64,000 nt of DNA, taken from assembly GCA_963718995.1 (NCBI GenBank), contig CAVRAP010000020.1, forward strand, positions 124,001 through 188,000, read 5' to 3'. The notes under the pieces were generated by a model. That model searched no databases. It was not told the origin of the DNA and was given only the letters and a program-made list of their open reading frames with translations. The position numbers and the translations under genes were made by a program. The DNA comes from UBA4744 sp963718995. Lineage in GTDB: Bacteria > Actinomycetota > Acidimicrobiia > Spongiisociales > UBA4744. Shown piece by piece: positions 9,019-18,465 of this stretch (positions are counted from its first letter, which is position 1; every line of letters starts with the position of its first letter).

Positions 9019-9616
9019 ATGAAATACCCGGATCGCTTGCTCAGCAGCGGTGAGGAAATCGCCGCGGCCTTTCGACCGCACTGGATGGCGGTCGTTCTTC
9101 CCAGCCTCGTCTCGATCGTGGCGGTCGCCGCGCTCATCGCAGTGGTTGTTTCGGTCGACGCCCCGGAGGTCTGGTACGTCGTGGGTGGCATTGTTCTTCT
9201 CTGGCTCGTCGTTGCCCTCCCGCAGTGGATCGCCTGGTGGTTCACGCACTACGTGGTTACCAGTGAACGGGTCATCGTTCGGCGCGGTTTCGTCGCCCGG
9301 CAGGGCAAAGAGATACCGCTCGAGGTGATCAACGACGTGGCTTTCTCCCAGACGGTGATTGAGCGACTCCTGCGCTCCGGCGATCTGCTTATCGAGTCCG
9401 CAGGGGAGCAGGGCCAAAGCCGGTACAGCGATATTCCCGGATCCGGAAGGCGTCCAATCCTTGATCTACCGGATGCGTGAGGCCAGGACGATCGGCCTTC
9501 AGGGCAGGCCAACCGCGGTGGAAACACTCGACATGCTCGGCAAGCTGCATCGCGATGGGGTGCTCACCGATGAAGAATTCGCCGAGAAGAAGCAGAAGCT
9601 GCTCGGCGACATCTAG
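9019..9616 (+). CDS. PH-domain (YdbS/YdbT-like) membrane protein with SHOCT tail (one frameshift)
   Basis: Membrane protein with two N-terminal helices (about residues 24-45 and 52-72) followed by a bacterial PH domain (TSERVIVRRGFVARQGKEIPLEVINDV). The C-terminal continuation DPEGVQSLIYRMREA ends in a short SHOCT-type helix pair, LHRDGVLTDEEFAEKKQKLL. The frames join if one base near 9438 is removed, giving about 199 residues, an ordinary size. Start ATG 9019 is preceded by a pyrimidine-rich leader with no clear ribosome site. Function unknown; such proteins often sit in envelope-stress contexts. Confidence 0.8.
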
Positions 9617-9628
9617 CCGGAAAACCGC

Positions 9629-9659
9629 TTGACTCTTACGTTACGTGAGGGTCTAGGGT
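9629..9659 (+). promoter_or_regulatory. MerR-type promoter with 19-base spacer and operator dyad
   Basis: TTGACT (9629-9634), a 19-base spacer CTTACGTTACGTGAGGGTC, then TAGGGT (9654-9659). The long spacer and the imperfect palindrome centred on ACGTTACGT are the hallmark of promoters activated by MerR-family proteins through DNA untwisting. The downstream gene encodes such a protein, so autoregulation is likely. Transcription would begin about 9666-9667, making the regulator mRNA leaderless. Confidence 0.78.
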
Positions 9660-9666
9660 GTGGCCC

Positions 9667-10455
9667 ATGCGGTACTCGGTTAGTGACGTGTCCAGGATGG
9701 CCGGTGTGACGGTACGGACGTTGCATCACTACGACGACATCGGTTTGTTGCGGCCCTCCGGGCGGAGCGCCGCCGGATACCGGGAGTACGACGCCCGGGA
9801 CCTGGAACGGCTCCAGGAAGTGCTCTTCTACCGGGAGCTCGGCTTCGGGCTGGAACAGATCACCGGCTTGGTGGACATACCTACCTTCAACCGGGCGCAG
9901 ATCCTGGGCCGTCAGCGACAATTGATCGAAGAACAGATTGAGCGGCTCCAATCGATGGTCGGAGCCGTTGAGGCTGCTCTCAAAGCTTTGGAGGAAGGAC
10001 GCACCATGACGCAGGAAGAGATGTTCGGCACCCTGAACAAGGCGGAGATGGTCGAAGTTTTCGGCGACTTCGACCCCACGCAACACGAAAACGAGGTTCG
10101 CGAGCGGTGGGGCGAAACCGAATCATACGCTGAGTCGAGCAAACGAACGGCCCGATACACCAAGGACGACTGGAAGCAGATGGGTGAGGAGTCCGAAGCC
10201 ATCAACCAGCGCCTGGCCGATCTGTTCGCGGCCGGATCCGACCCGGAAGCAGAAGAGAGCATGGATGCAGCAGAACAACACCGTTTGCACATCGACCGGT
10301 GGTTCTACCCGTGCTCCCACGAGATGCATGCCGGGCTGGGCGAGATGTACGTGGTTGATCCCCGCTTCACGAAGTTCTGGGATGACTTGCGGCCCGGTTT
10401 AGCGGTCTTCGTGCGGGACAGCTTCCTGGCCAACGGCTTGCGAACGGTTGAGTAG
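9667..10455 (+). CDS. TipA-like MerR-family transcriptional activator
   Basis: 262-residue regulator. Residues 1-70 form the MerR winged helix (YSVSDVSRMAGVTVRTLHHY, then GYREYDARDLERLQ), about 75-118 a coiled coil dimer helix, and the remainder a TipAS-type antibiotic-recognition domain with SHEMHAGLGEMYVVDPRF and a terminal FVRDSFLANGL. In TipA this domain traps thiopeptides and other hydrophobic drugs. ATG 9667 is preferred to GTG 9658 because the -10 box covers 9654-9659 and only the ATG lies at or after the expected transcription start. Likely controls itself and possibly neighbouring genes. Confidence 0.88.
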   Translation: MRYSVSDVSRMAGVTVRTLHHYDDIGLLRPSGRSAAGYREYDARDLERLQEVLFYRELGFGLEQITGLVDIPTFNRAQILGRQRQLIEEQIERLQSMVGAVEAALKALEEGRTMTQEEMFGTLNKAEMVEVFGDFDPTQHENEVRERWGETESYAESSKRTARYTKDDWKQMGEESEAINQRLADLFAAGSDPEAEESMDAAEQHRLHIDRWFYPCSHEMHAGLGEMYVVDPRFTKFWDDLRPGLAVFVRDSFLANGLRTVE

Positions 10456-10460
10456 AACTG

Positions 10461-11113
10461 CTATTCGAAACCCGCGATGAGGTCGGCGAACGCCGCCAGG
10501 CCGTCACCGAGCGCGTCGGCCAGCGAGGCGAGTTCGGTTGCGGCTACGTCGATGGAAATCGGGACTGAGAGCCGGACCGGCACGTCTGTCGAGATGGGGA
10601 TCACCTCGTTGATGGAAAAGGGAATCTCGAGATCGACGGGAATGTCGAGCCGAACGGGCACCGAGACCTCCAGCGGAATCTTGGTGTCGAACGGTCCGGC
10701 AATCGTGATGGTCGTTTCCACCACTTCATCTATCGGAAACGACGTCTGAATCGGGACGGTGAGCGTCCGGTCGAGGACGATGTCGGTGTCGATGGGGATG
10801 GTCTTCGTCGATGGACACCTCAAAGGAGAGTGTCGAAGAACGGAAAGACTCCAGACCGACCACGGCGTCGTTCAGGCCGGCTCCGACCTGAGGGGCAAGT
10901 TGACTCAGGCGCTGCTGAAGGCCCGTGACCTCGGACGCGAACAGTCCGGCTCCTATCTCCACGCGGGCGAGATCTTCAGTGGTCTGTTCGATCCTGGCCT
11001 CCATGGACCCGACACGCGCCAACAACACGATGTTGAGAATGAACGAGACGAGCCAGGACGGCCCCGAGGCCCATAGCTACGGCCGCGACGTTCCGTGTAA
11101 CGAAGTCCTTCAT
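10461..11113 (-). CDS. Membrane-anchored protein with beta-strand periodicity (two frameshifts), function unknown
   Basis: From ATG 11113: a basic start (MKDFVTRN), one transmembrane helix ending SFILNIVLLARVG, a helical/coiled region (MEARIEQTTEDLARVE, then LQQRLSQLAPQVGAGL), then a C-terminal domain of alternating hydrophobic strands in which the pattern (V/I)P(I/V) recurs about every 12 residues (TIPIDTDI, LTVPIQTSFPID, KIPLEVSVPV, RLDIPVDLEIPF). The reading changes frame near 11060 and near 10812. No family is recognised. It diverges from the spondin gene over a 127-base region, suggesting joint control and a surface location. Confidence 0.6.
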
Positions 11114-11240
11114 GCATGCTCCTCGGGCTCGTCCGTCAATGTCGATTGGTCAGTTGGTTCAGGGTTTGTTCACGGCCCCGTAAGGGTTGCGTAGCAACCG
11201 TAATCGACGATGAGGAGGTCCAACCAGAAGGAGGAGGACT

Positions 11241-11969
11241 ATGCGATCCCGTTTGATCGTTGTGTTGCCCTGATGGCATTATTGGCGGTGGCCGCCCCGG
11301 CTGCTGCGGAAGGAGACAACCACACATCCGACCTTGCGCACCTACGAGGTGACGCTCACGAACCGGACGACCAGCCAGCCCATCTCGCCACCGGTGCTCG
11401 TGACCCATGATCGGGACATCCGGTTCTGGCAGCGCGGGGCCGCCGCCTCGGCCGGGATCGTCGCCATCGCCGAAGATGGCAACGCGGCTGTAGCCGTGTC
11501 GATGCTCGATGGTGTCGATGGAGTGACCGACGTCGTGAATGTGGGTCAGCCACTCACCCGAAAGGGCACCACCGTTGGTGATTTCACCGATTCGGTGACG
11601 GTCACGATCCAGGCCCGGCCGGGCGATCGTTTCTCGTTCGCCGGCATGCTCATCTGCACCAACGATGGCTTCACGGGCATCGACTCGTTGCGGCTGCCCA
11701 ACAACAGCCGGGCCCGGGTGGCCTACGCCGGAGGTTACGACGCCGGATCGGAGATCAACACGGAGCGGAGCGAAGACATCGTTGACGCATGCTCGCTGCT
11801 GGGCCCGGTCGTGCTCGACGGTGACGACAACGGCAACGAAAACGGAGCTGTGGATGCCAATGGACTTGTGTCCTATCACCGTGGCATCGTTGGCGAATCG
11901 GATCTCCTGTCGGCTCACAACTGGAACCGTGGAGTTGTGAAGGTCAAAGTGAAGATGATCGACGCCTAG
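11241..11969 (+). CDS. Secreted spondin-domain protein (frameshifts in signal region)
   Basis: From 11334 to the end is an intact Spondin_N-like domain: TYEVTLTNRTTSQPISPPVLVTH opens it (quoted in two parts: TYEVTLTNRTTSQ and PISPPVLVTH), followed by AAASAGIVAIAEDGN and GDRFSFAGMLICTNDGF. Upstream, ATG 11241 with a GGAGGAGG site begins MRSRLIVVL, and a second frame continues LMALLAVAAPAAAEGDNHT, a signal peptide with cleavage after APAAA. The parts join by shifts near 11270 and 11337. Spondin domains are extracellular and often bind calcium or surface ligands; the role here is unknown. Confidence 0.75.
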
Positions 11970-11989
11970 GTCAGAAGCAACAACCACGA

Positions 11990-12022
11990 AGCGCCGGCCG
12001 CCTGACCAGGGGCCGGCGCTTC
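11990..12022. terminator. Intrinsic terminator between convergent genes
   Basis: Perfect 10-base stem AAGCGCCGGC / GCCGGCGCTT with a 13-base loop, placed between the stop of the spondin gene and the stop of the convergent MFS gene. It can serve both strands; the trailing T content is low. Confidence 0.7.
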
Positions 12023-12029
12023 GTTCGTT

Positions 12030-13274
12030 CTAGCGGGTTGCCTCAATGGGGTCGGACGCGGCATTTTCGCGGCGTGCCAAGATCAGGAAGGGGATGGCCA
12101 GCACTTGCATGGCGGCGGCGACCGCATACGAAGCCGAGTAGCCGCTCACATCGGCGACACGACCCAGAATGGGCTGCGCTACGACGCCGCCGGCGGATCC
12201 CATGAGCGCATCGAAGGACAGGACGGTAGCCCTCTGATCGGAGGGAATGAGTCCGTTCAGATATGCCTGACGAATCGGGGTGGCGGCGGAGAACGCGAGC
12301 GCCCAGATCACCAGGAGCACGATGGCGATCCAGAAGGTCGACGTCCAGCCGATCAGTCCGAGCATCACCACACTCAGGACACCGGCCAGGATCAGAGCGT
12401 GGGTACGGCGGGAGAAGAGCCGCCGCACCAGTGGCACGATGAGGCCCCCGACGATTTGCGCGCCGGCCACAATGGCAGCTGCCAGACCTGCGACACCGTA
12501 TGCATTCGGGTCGCCGTACAGCTCCAGCAAGTACGGCTGCATTGCGTAGAACGCGTAGATGCCGACCCCCATGGAGAAGGGGGCAGCCAGCATGGCCCAC
12601 TTGATCGGCGGTTTGCGCCACCCGGCCTCGATCGACGACCTCAGGACGGTCCTGACTTCGTCGAGCGGACCTTTGCCTTTGGTCGGCGTGAAGCCCAGAT
12701 CCCGCATCAAAAGAAGAGCCGCCAGGAGGGTGAGACCCAGAAGCACGGCCCGCAGGATGTAAGGAACACCCAGGTTGGTTGCCTGGGCGATGAAGCCCCC
12801 GGCGACGGACCCGATGAGCATCGCCCCTCCGGCCACCGACTGGCCTCTGGCGAAAACCGACTCGAGATCACCGTCGTACTTGGTGAAGGTGAGCGCGTCG
12901 ACCAACCAGGCCTCGACCGCACCCGAAAAGAAGGTGAAGCCCAGTCCGATCACAGCTGAGGAAACCGCCCACCCCCAGAAAGGTGCCCTGATCTGCCACA
13001 TGAGCAGGTACAGCAGGGTGGACACCAATAGGGTGATGGCACCCAGGAGGAACGAGACACGGCGCCCCTTCACGTCGGCGACCACCCCCGTTGGGACTTC
13101 GAAAAGCACCTGGCCAACGGTGAAGAAGGCATTGGCCGCAAACGCCTGCGTGTTGGTGAGGCCGGCGTCCAGGAGAAAGAGGGTATTGATACCCCAGATG
13201 AGTGAGGCTGCCAGCGTCGAGAGCAGGGTCAGCAGCAGGTACGTGCGCCGTACCCGGCGGGCAGCATCATTCAT
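12030..13274 (-). CDS. Major facilitator superfamily transporter
   Basis: 414-residue permease with about twelve hydrophobic helices. The loop between helices 2 and 3 reads GVVADVKGRRVS, the MFS motif A, and the half-repeat begins near residue 215 after a charged central loop (FTPTKGKGPLDEVR). The start at 13274 is an ATG following a charged MNDAARRVRRTY. Substrate cannot be read; the N-terminal style resembles putative drug/sugar efflux carriers of actinobacteria. It lies 45 bases from the molybdopterin enzyme gene on the same strand. Confidence 0.88.
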   Translation of the reverse strand: MNDAARRVRRTYLLLTLLSTLAASLIWGINTLFLLDAGLTNTQAFAANAFFTVGQVLFEVPTGVVADVKGRRVSFLLGAITLLVSTLLYLLMWQIRAPFWGWAVSSAVIGLGFTFFSGAVEAWLVDALTFTKYDGDLESVFARGQSVAGGAMLIGSVAGGFIAQATNLGVPYILRAVLLGLTLLAALLLMRDLGFTPTKGKGPLDEVRTVLRSSIEAGWRKPPIKWAMLAAPFSMGVGIYAFYAMQPYLLELYGDPNAYGVAGLAAAIVAGAQIVGGLIVPLVRRLFSRRTHALILAGVLSVVMLGLIGWTSTFWIAIVLLVIWALAFSAATPIRQAYLNGLIPSDQRATVLSFDALMGSAGGVVAQPILGRVADVSGYSASYAVAAAMQVLAIPFLILARRENAASDPIEATR

Positions 13275-13319
13275 GGTGGGCGACTCTACTCCCGCCCCAC
13301 CCGCTATCGCGGGGGATCG

Positions 13320-15376
13320 TCAGCCGGCCGCGGCGATCTGAACCAGGGTGTCGGAGTAGGCGACGCCGCCGCCCCAATCGGTGAGGGTGTCATTGGTCAG
13401 CGAATTGGCTGTGCCCTGCCCACCGTGGTCCTCGCTCCACCAACCGAACGGAACCGCCACAACCCCCGGCCGGAGCCGGTCGGTGATCCTGGCGGGCAGC
13501 CGCAGTCGCGCTCGATCGTTCCAGATGTCTACGAGCTCACCTTCGGAGATAGACCTGGCCTCAGCGTCGAACGGGTCCAACTCCACGAACGGGCCGCCTT
13601 CGACCGGCCCGTGCTTGGGTAGATGGGAGTAGCTGCTGTTGAGGAATCTCGTGTGGTGCTTGGGGGTGAGCAATGCCAGCGGAAAGCGGGCCGCCAGGGC
13701 GGGATCTCCGGCAACGCTCTCACGGGGAGGAACGAAATCGGGGAGCGGATCGTGACCGAGAGCGGCGAGCGATTCGCTGAAGAACTCGACCTTGCCGTGT
13801 GCGAGGTACCGAACCCGCCGTCCGCGTACGGCTGAAGGTCCTCCGGGACATCGAGGCGGACGAAGCCGTCGGTAGCGCAAGGTGTCTTGGTCCACGTTGG
13901 TCAGTGCCGACGAGATCAAGGACTCGTCGTCTTCGAAGAGCTCCGGTTCGTCGAAGCCCATCGCTTCGGCAAGGCGTCGCCACAGCTCGGTGTTGGGAAC
14001 GGACTCTCCGCAGAGGAGCGATGGCCGGTTCGTTCCAACCCAGGTAGAGATGGCCCCACGAAGGGACGACGTCGACTTGTTCGAGTTGTGTGGTGGCCGG
14101 GAAGACCACGTCGGCATAGCGAGCGGTGTCGGTCATGAACTGTTCGCTCGACCACGGTGAAGAGATCGTCGCGCTCCAGGCCGCGCCGGATGGCGGCGGC
14201 GTTCGGCACGCGTTACCGCCGGGTTGCCGTTCCAGACGAACAGCCCTTTGACGGGGGGAGCCAGATCGGGATCGGTCAGGGCTCGGCCGAGATGGTTCAT
14301 GTTGATGGTGCGCCGGGCACTCGGGTCCCGTCCAGTTGAACACAGAGTCGTCAACGTTGCCGTCGGCCCACGATCCGACGCTGCGGGCCAATCCGCCGCC
14401 CCGGTCCTTCCACGAACCGGTCAGGGCCGGCAGGCAGGCCAGGGTGCGGTAGAACATGGCTCCGTTCTCGTGGTGCTCGGCGCCGATCAGGGTGCGAATC
14501 AGCGCGGGACGGACGGTGCCGTAGGCGAGAGCCAACCGTTCGATGTCCGAGTCGGCGACACCGCACACCGCAGCGGCCCGCTCGGGAGTCCACTCGGCCA
14601 CCCGCTCGGTTAGCTGCTCGAACCCCACGGTGTGGGCTTGCACATACTCGCTGATCGATCAGGTCGTCACGGATCAGCACGTGCATCATCGCCAGCATGA
14701 GGGCAATGTCGGTCCCCGGCAGAGGTTGCAGGAACCAGTCGGCAGCCTGCGCCGTGGCGGTGCGGATCGGGTCGATCACCACCACCTGAGCGCCCCTCGA
14801 TGCCGGGCTTCTTCGACGAAAGGCCAGAGGTGCCGGTTGGTGAGTTTGGTATTGGTTCCCCACAACAGAACGAGCTTCGGAGAATCGAACGTTCATCGGG
14901 TCGGCGGCCAGGCCGGTGCCGTTCGTTGCGGCGGTGCCCGCTCCGGCGGTTGCCCCGCACAACGAGCCGACGAGACGTGAAGCCCCGAGACGGCCGAAGA
15001 ACCGTCGATCGAGTGAGCTCATCTGAATGAGCCCCTGCGTACCGGCATCCCACCACGGCAGAATCGCCTCGCCGCCCCATTCGGCCACGATCTCGGTGAT
15101 CCGTCTAGCGACGAGGTTGAGAGCCGTATCCCACGAAACCCGCTCGAATTGAGCAAGTCCTTTTGGCCCCGTGCGGACCAACGGGTACAGAAGCCGGTCG
15201 GGGCTGTAGACCCGATCCAGGAATCGGTTGACCTTCGGGCACAACTCGCCACGCGAATAGGGATGGGCCGGATTCCCCCGCAACTTCACGGCCACGCCGT
15301 TCTCGATCGTGGCGACCCACCCGCACGAGTCGGGGCAATCGTGATGACAGGTTCCCAGTACGGTCTGAGACGACAT
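13320..15376 (-). pseudogene. Molybdopterin oxidoreductase, DMSO-reductase/formate-dehydrogenase type (multiple frameshifts)
   Basis: Large redox enzyme, about 685 codons from ATG 15376. The N-terminus has the [4Fe-4S] site CHHDCPDSCGW ... ELCPK. It continues through ILPWWDAGTQGLIQ and GASRLVGSLCGATAGAG (molybdopterin domain), AQVVVIDPIRTATAQ, IRTLIGAEHHENGAMF, YADVVFPATTQLEQVD, and ends with a molydopterin-dinucleotide-binding domain (LALLTPKHHTRFLNSS, GELVDIWNDRARL). The pieces occupy all three frames with shifts near 14880, 14650, 14320, 14160, 14040 and 13840. Domain order is complete, so assembly indels are suspected. Electron partner genes are absent nearby; substrate unknown. Confidence 0.8.
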
Positions 15377-15447
15377 CCGAGGAGTCTACGGAGAGTTCGT
15401 GCACGACAGCGGGAAACCGCACCCGGTTCGCGCTTAACTGGTGTGCG

Positions 15448-16602
15448 ATGCGAACGATATCTGTCGGGGAGCGACGCAGAAGACTGGGTCGGCGCCACTT
15501 TCTGAGCGAACCCGCCGGGACCATCGAGGGAGTGGCCCGCGACCTGGTTGGTCTTCATTCGAGTGACCCGGTCACCGTCTACCTATCGGCCCGAGCCCGC
15601 GTTCGGGCCCTTTCCGTTGACGATGTCGAGAAGGCGATCTACGAAAGACGATCGCTGCTGCGGATGCTCGGCATGCGGCGGACCCTGTTTGTGGTTCCCG
15701 TCCACCTGGCTCCTGAGTTGAAGGCCGCATGCTCCGACCGGTACGTGGCGTCCGAACGACGCCGGTTGGTCGGCTACCTGGAGGACCAGATCGTGGCGAG
15801 CGGCGGATCGGCGTGGCTCGACACGGTGATCGAAAAGACTTTGGTCGCTCTTCATCGACGCAGCCAAGCCACCGCCAAGGAATTGGTTGCCGACGTCCCG
15901 GAGCTCGGTTCCAAGCTTGTGTTCGGTCAAGGCACCTTCGGCCTCTCGACCCGGGTTCTCTTCTTCCTGGCCACCGAACTGCGCATTGTTCGCGCCCGTC
16001 CGATCGGAACGTGGAAGTCCTCCCAATACCGGTGGACGCCCATGGAGCGTTGGGTACCCGATGGGATGGTGGAGATCGAACCAGCGGAAGCGCGAGAACG
16101 TTTGGCACGGCGTTGGTTGCAGACGTTTGGGCCCGGCACGTTCACTGATCTCAAGTGGTGGACAGGATGGACCGTGGCCGACACCCGCACCGCCCTGGAG
16201 GCTACCGGGGCCGTTGAAGTTCAGCTGGAAGAGAGCGTCGGGTATGTTCTGCCCGACGACGTCACCGACACCGAAGAAGTGGGGGAGTGGGTCGGGTTCT
16301 TACCGGGCCTCGATCCTACGGTGATGGGCTGGAAGGATCGCACCTGGTATCTCGGCAGTCACCAGGAACAGCTGTTCGATACGAATGGCAATGCCGGACC
16401 AACCGTGTGGTGGAACGGACGGATCCTGGGTGGATGGGGACAAAACCCCGAAGGCCGGGTGGTCTTCGAGTTGCTCGAGGAAGCACCGCCCGACGTAGTC
16501 GACCGGATCCACACGGAGGCCGAACACGTTACGGACTGGTTGGACGGCGTAGTGGTGAAGCCGCGGTTCCCAACACCCCTGGAAAAGCGCCTCAGGAGCT
16601 GA
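15448..16602 (+). CDS. Winged-helix DNA-binding protein of the AlkZ-like (HTH_42) family
   Basis: 384-residue intact protein of the HTH_42 family, which includes the DNA glycosylases AlkZ/AlkX that excise bulky adducts or unhook crosslinks. Matching elements: DLVGLHSSDPVTVYLSAR near the start, LLRMLGMRRTLFVVPV, the central TKELV-type winged helix region around residue 150, WSLxD-like KWWTGWTV, and the C-terminal FLPGLDPTVMGWKDRTWYL then ILGGWGQ. The QxQ-type catalytic motif of AlkZ is replaced here by HSSD, so glycosylase activity is not certain. Divergent from the molybdopterin gene across 71 bases. Confidence 0.8.
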   Translation: MRTISVGERRRRLGRRHFLSEPAGTIEGVARDLVGLHSSDPVTVYLSARARVRALSVDDVEKAIYERRSLLRMLGMRRTLFVVPVHLAPELKAACSDRYVASERRRLVGYLEDQIVASGGSAWLDTVIEKTLVALHRRSQATAKELVADVPELGSKLVFGQGTFGLSTRVLFFLATELRIVRARPIGTWKSSQYRWTPMERWVPDGMVEIEPAEARERLARRWLQTFGPGTFTDLKWWTGWTVADTRTALEATGAVEVQLEESVGYVLPDDVTDTEEVGEWVGFLPGLDPTVMGWKDRTWYLGSHQEQLFDTNGNAGPTVWWNGRILGGWGQNPEGRVVFELLEEAPPDVVDRIHTEAEHVTDWLDGVVVKPRFPTPLEKRLRS

Positions 16603-16603
16603 C

Positions 16604-17056
16604 TCAGCGTTTTCGCTTTCGCTTCCACTTTCGCCCCTGGGGCTTGAATTCTTTGAAAGTCTCTGCTTCGAGGGCGGTCAAGTCCTCCGTCTCCATGGTT
16701 CGTGCTTCCAGTTGGAGCAGGATGTCGTCGCGCACGGCCGCGTGGGTCTCGGTCAGCCAATCCTCTTCGATCCTGCTCAGCAGTGACCGGGTGAGGGCCA
16801 GGTCGAAGCCGTCCAGAGCGGTTCGAGCTTCTTCAAGACGCCTGCGGTTCGTTTCTTCCATTCTTGCTCGCCAGTGGCGGGCCGCTTCGAGGTGGAGTCG
16901 GGCCGCGGCTGCGAGGTCGGTGCCGAGCAGGTCGAGGAGACGGGAGGTCGCAGGATCGGCGTCGATCTCGAGCAAACTGCGATGCTCGTCGCGAATGGCA
17001 TGAGCACGAATCTGGCTGGTGAGTTGTCGAGCAGCCTGCAGGTCGGAGTTTTCCAT
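16604..17056 (-). CDS. Hypothetical helical protein with basic tail
   Basis: 150 residues, almost entirely amphipathic helix and rich in Glu, Arg and Leu, ending in the strongly basic KPQGRKWKRKRKR. No family recognised. The ATG at 17056 is taken; a TTG at 17089 would extend it by 11 residues, and neither has a clear ribosome site. It converges with the AlkZ-like gene with a one-base gap. The tail could bind nucleic acid; that is inference. Confidence 0.5.
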   Translation of the reverse strand: MENSDLQAARQLTSQIRAHAIRDEHRSLLEIDADPATSRLLDLLGTDLAAAARLHLEAARHWRARMEETNRRRLEEARTALDGFDLALTRSLLSRIEEDWLTETHAAVRDDILLQLEARTMETEDLTALEAETFKEFKPQGRKWKRKRKR

Positions 17057-17098
17057 GGTGCGAAGCAGGCTACCGGTCACCGCGAACAATGGGCAGCA

Positions 17099-17693
17099 TC
17101 AAGCGTCGGCCGTGCGGAAGGTGCTCAACGGTTGGCGCTGCGTGCCGGTCCGGTCGAAATTGTCGACTGCCAACCATGCCTGGAATGCTCTATCTAGCGA
17201 GGCCCATTCGTCATCGGTTATCGCATACCAGGCTGTGTCGCGGTTGCGACCTTTGTAGTGGGTGGCCTTGCGAAAGGTGCCTTCATACCGAAACCCCAAC
17301 CGCTCGGCTGATGTGCGGGACGGTCCGTTGAGATCATCGCATTTCCACTCACATCGCCGGTATCCGAGATCGAACGCGTTCTTGATGAATAGGTAGAGCG
17401 CCTCGGTTGCCGCCCTCGTTCGCTGCAGTTCTGGCGCAAGGACAATCGATCCGATCTCGAGAACCCCGTTCGGTGGATCGATACGGAGGTACGACATGAA
17501 TCCCAGGGCAACGCCTTTGACGACGATCGCATAGGGCTGCCAGTGCGGATACGCGACGATGACGTCGATGGCTTGGACCAACGCCGTCTCGGACGAGAAC
17601 GGGCCTAGTCGTCATGTAGGTCCAGAGGGAATCGGGCGCATCCCGGTATGCAGCAAAAAGGTCCCGACCGTGTTGCTCGCTCTCGAGTGGCAC
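17099..17693 (-). CDS. GNAT-family N-acetyltransferase, RimJ/RimL type (frameshifted)
   Basis: Acetyl-CoA-dependent transferase. The readable core runs from VQAIDVIVAYPHWQPYAIV through GFMSYLRIDPPNGVLEIGSI, ELQRTRAATEALYLFIKNAF and RCEWKCDDLNGPSRTSAERLGF to KGRNRDTAWYAI, typical of uncharacterised RimL-like enzymes. The N-terminal part (LVPLESEQHGRDLFAAYRD) is in another frame; the join is near 17590. Family-typical residues WVPPDFPP lie further upstream to about 17750 in frame with that part, so the true start is beyond 17693 behind another small lesion. Substrate unknown. Confidence 0.78.
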
Positions 17694-17807
17694 GAGGTTG
17701 ATATGGTGACCGCCGATCGCTCGCCGCGGTGGGAAATCCGGCGGTACCCAACCGCCTAATCAGGGCCGATCGGCTGACCGAATTCGTTGACCTTCGACAC
17801 GATCACC

Positions 17808-18398
17808 TCACCAGCCCGGGTCGCCTTTGCACGCCACCAGTCTGGCAAGGGCGTAGCTACCCCGGTCGGGTGCGGAGTCTTCGATCGTTTCCTCGTAGTA
17901 CAGAATTCTGAGAGCGTTGAAGGCCTCGAGCAACTCCTGAGGGGCAAGCCGGAATTCGGGCGAATGAGGACCATCCACCGCCGCGGCGGTCACGAGATGA
18001 TGCTCGATGAGCAACCACCCGTTTGGGGCGAGGGCAGCAACCAGACGGGGCCACATCGGTCGGTTCACATATCGGATCACCGTTATGAGGTCGTAACGGG
18101 AGGTGCCAAGGTCCGCGTCGTCGAGGTCTGCCACGATCCACTTCACGTCGAGCCTCCGATCCTCGGCCTCAGCGCGCGCCATGTTGATAGCGGAGGTGGA
18201 GATGTCGATCGCATCGACGTGATGCCCCGCTTCGGCGAGGCGGAGAGCATTTCGCCCCGCGCCGCAAGCCACGTCGAGCGCCCGGCCGACGGGGAAGCGC
18301 TCGATCCACTCCGCGAGAAAGGGAGATGGCCACGTTCGGGGCCGGTAGTCACCATCGGTGTAGCGACGATCCCATTCCAATCGCTCTGTCTCGCTCAC
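17808..18398 (-). CDS. Class I SAM-dependent methyltransferase
   Basis: 196-residue cytoplasmic methyltransferase. The GTG at 18398 follows GAGGAAGGG. Motif I is ALDVACGAGRNALRLAEAG, the acidic loop HHVDAIDIS, motif post-II WIVADLDD, then YDLITVIRYVNRP. The short size and WDRRYTDGDYRP start resemble the TehB/tellurite-resistance or UbiE-like small methyltransferases. It follows the pirin gene on the same strand with a 67-base gap. Substrate unknown. Confidence 0.85.
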   Translation of the reverse strand: MSETERLEWDRRYTDGDYRPRTWPSPFLAEWIERFPVGRALDVACGAGRNALRLAEAGHHVDAIDISTSAINMARAEAEDRRLDVKWIVADLDDADLGTSRYDLITVIRYVNRPMWPRLVAALAPNGWLLIEHHLVTAAAVDGPHSPEFRLAPQELLEAFNALRILYYEETIEDSAPDRGSYALARLVACKGDPGW

Positions 18399-18465
18399 CG
18401 CGCGCCCTTCCTCGATGCTTCCGAGAGACCAACGTTCCCGGCCGTATAGTCGTCGGCGGACAACG

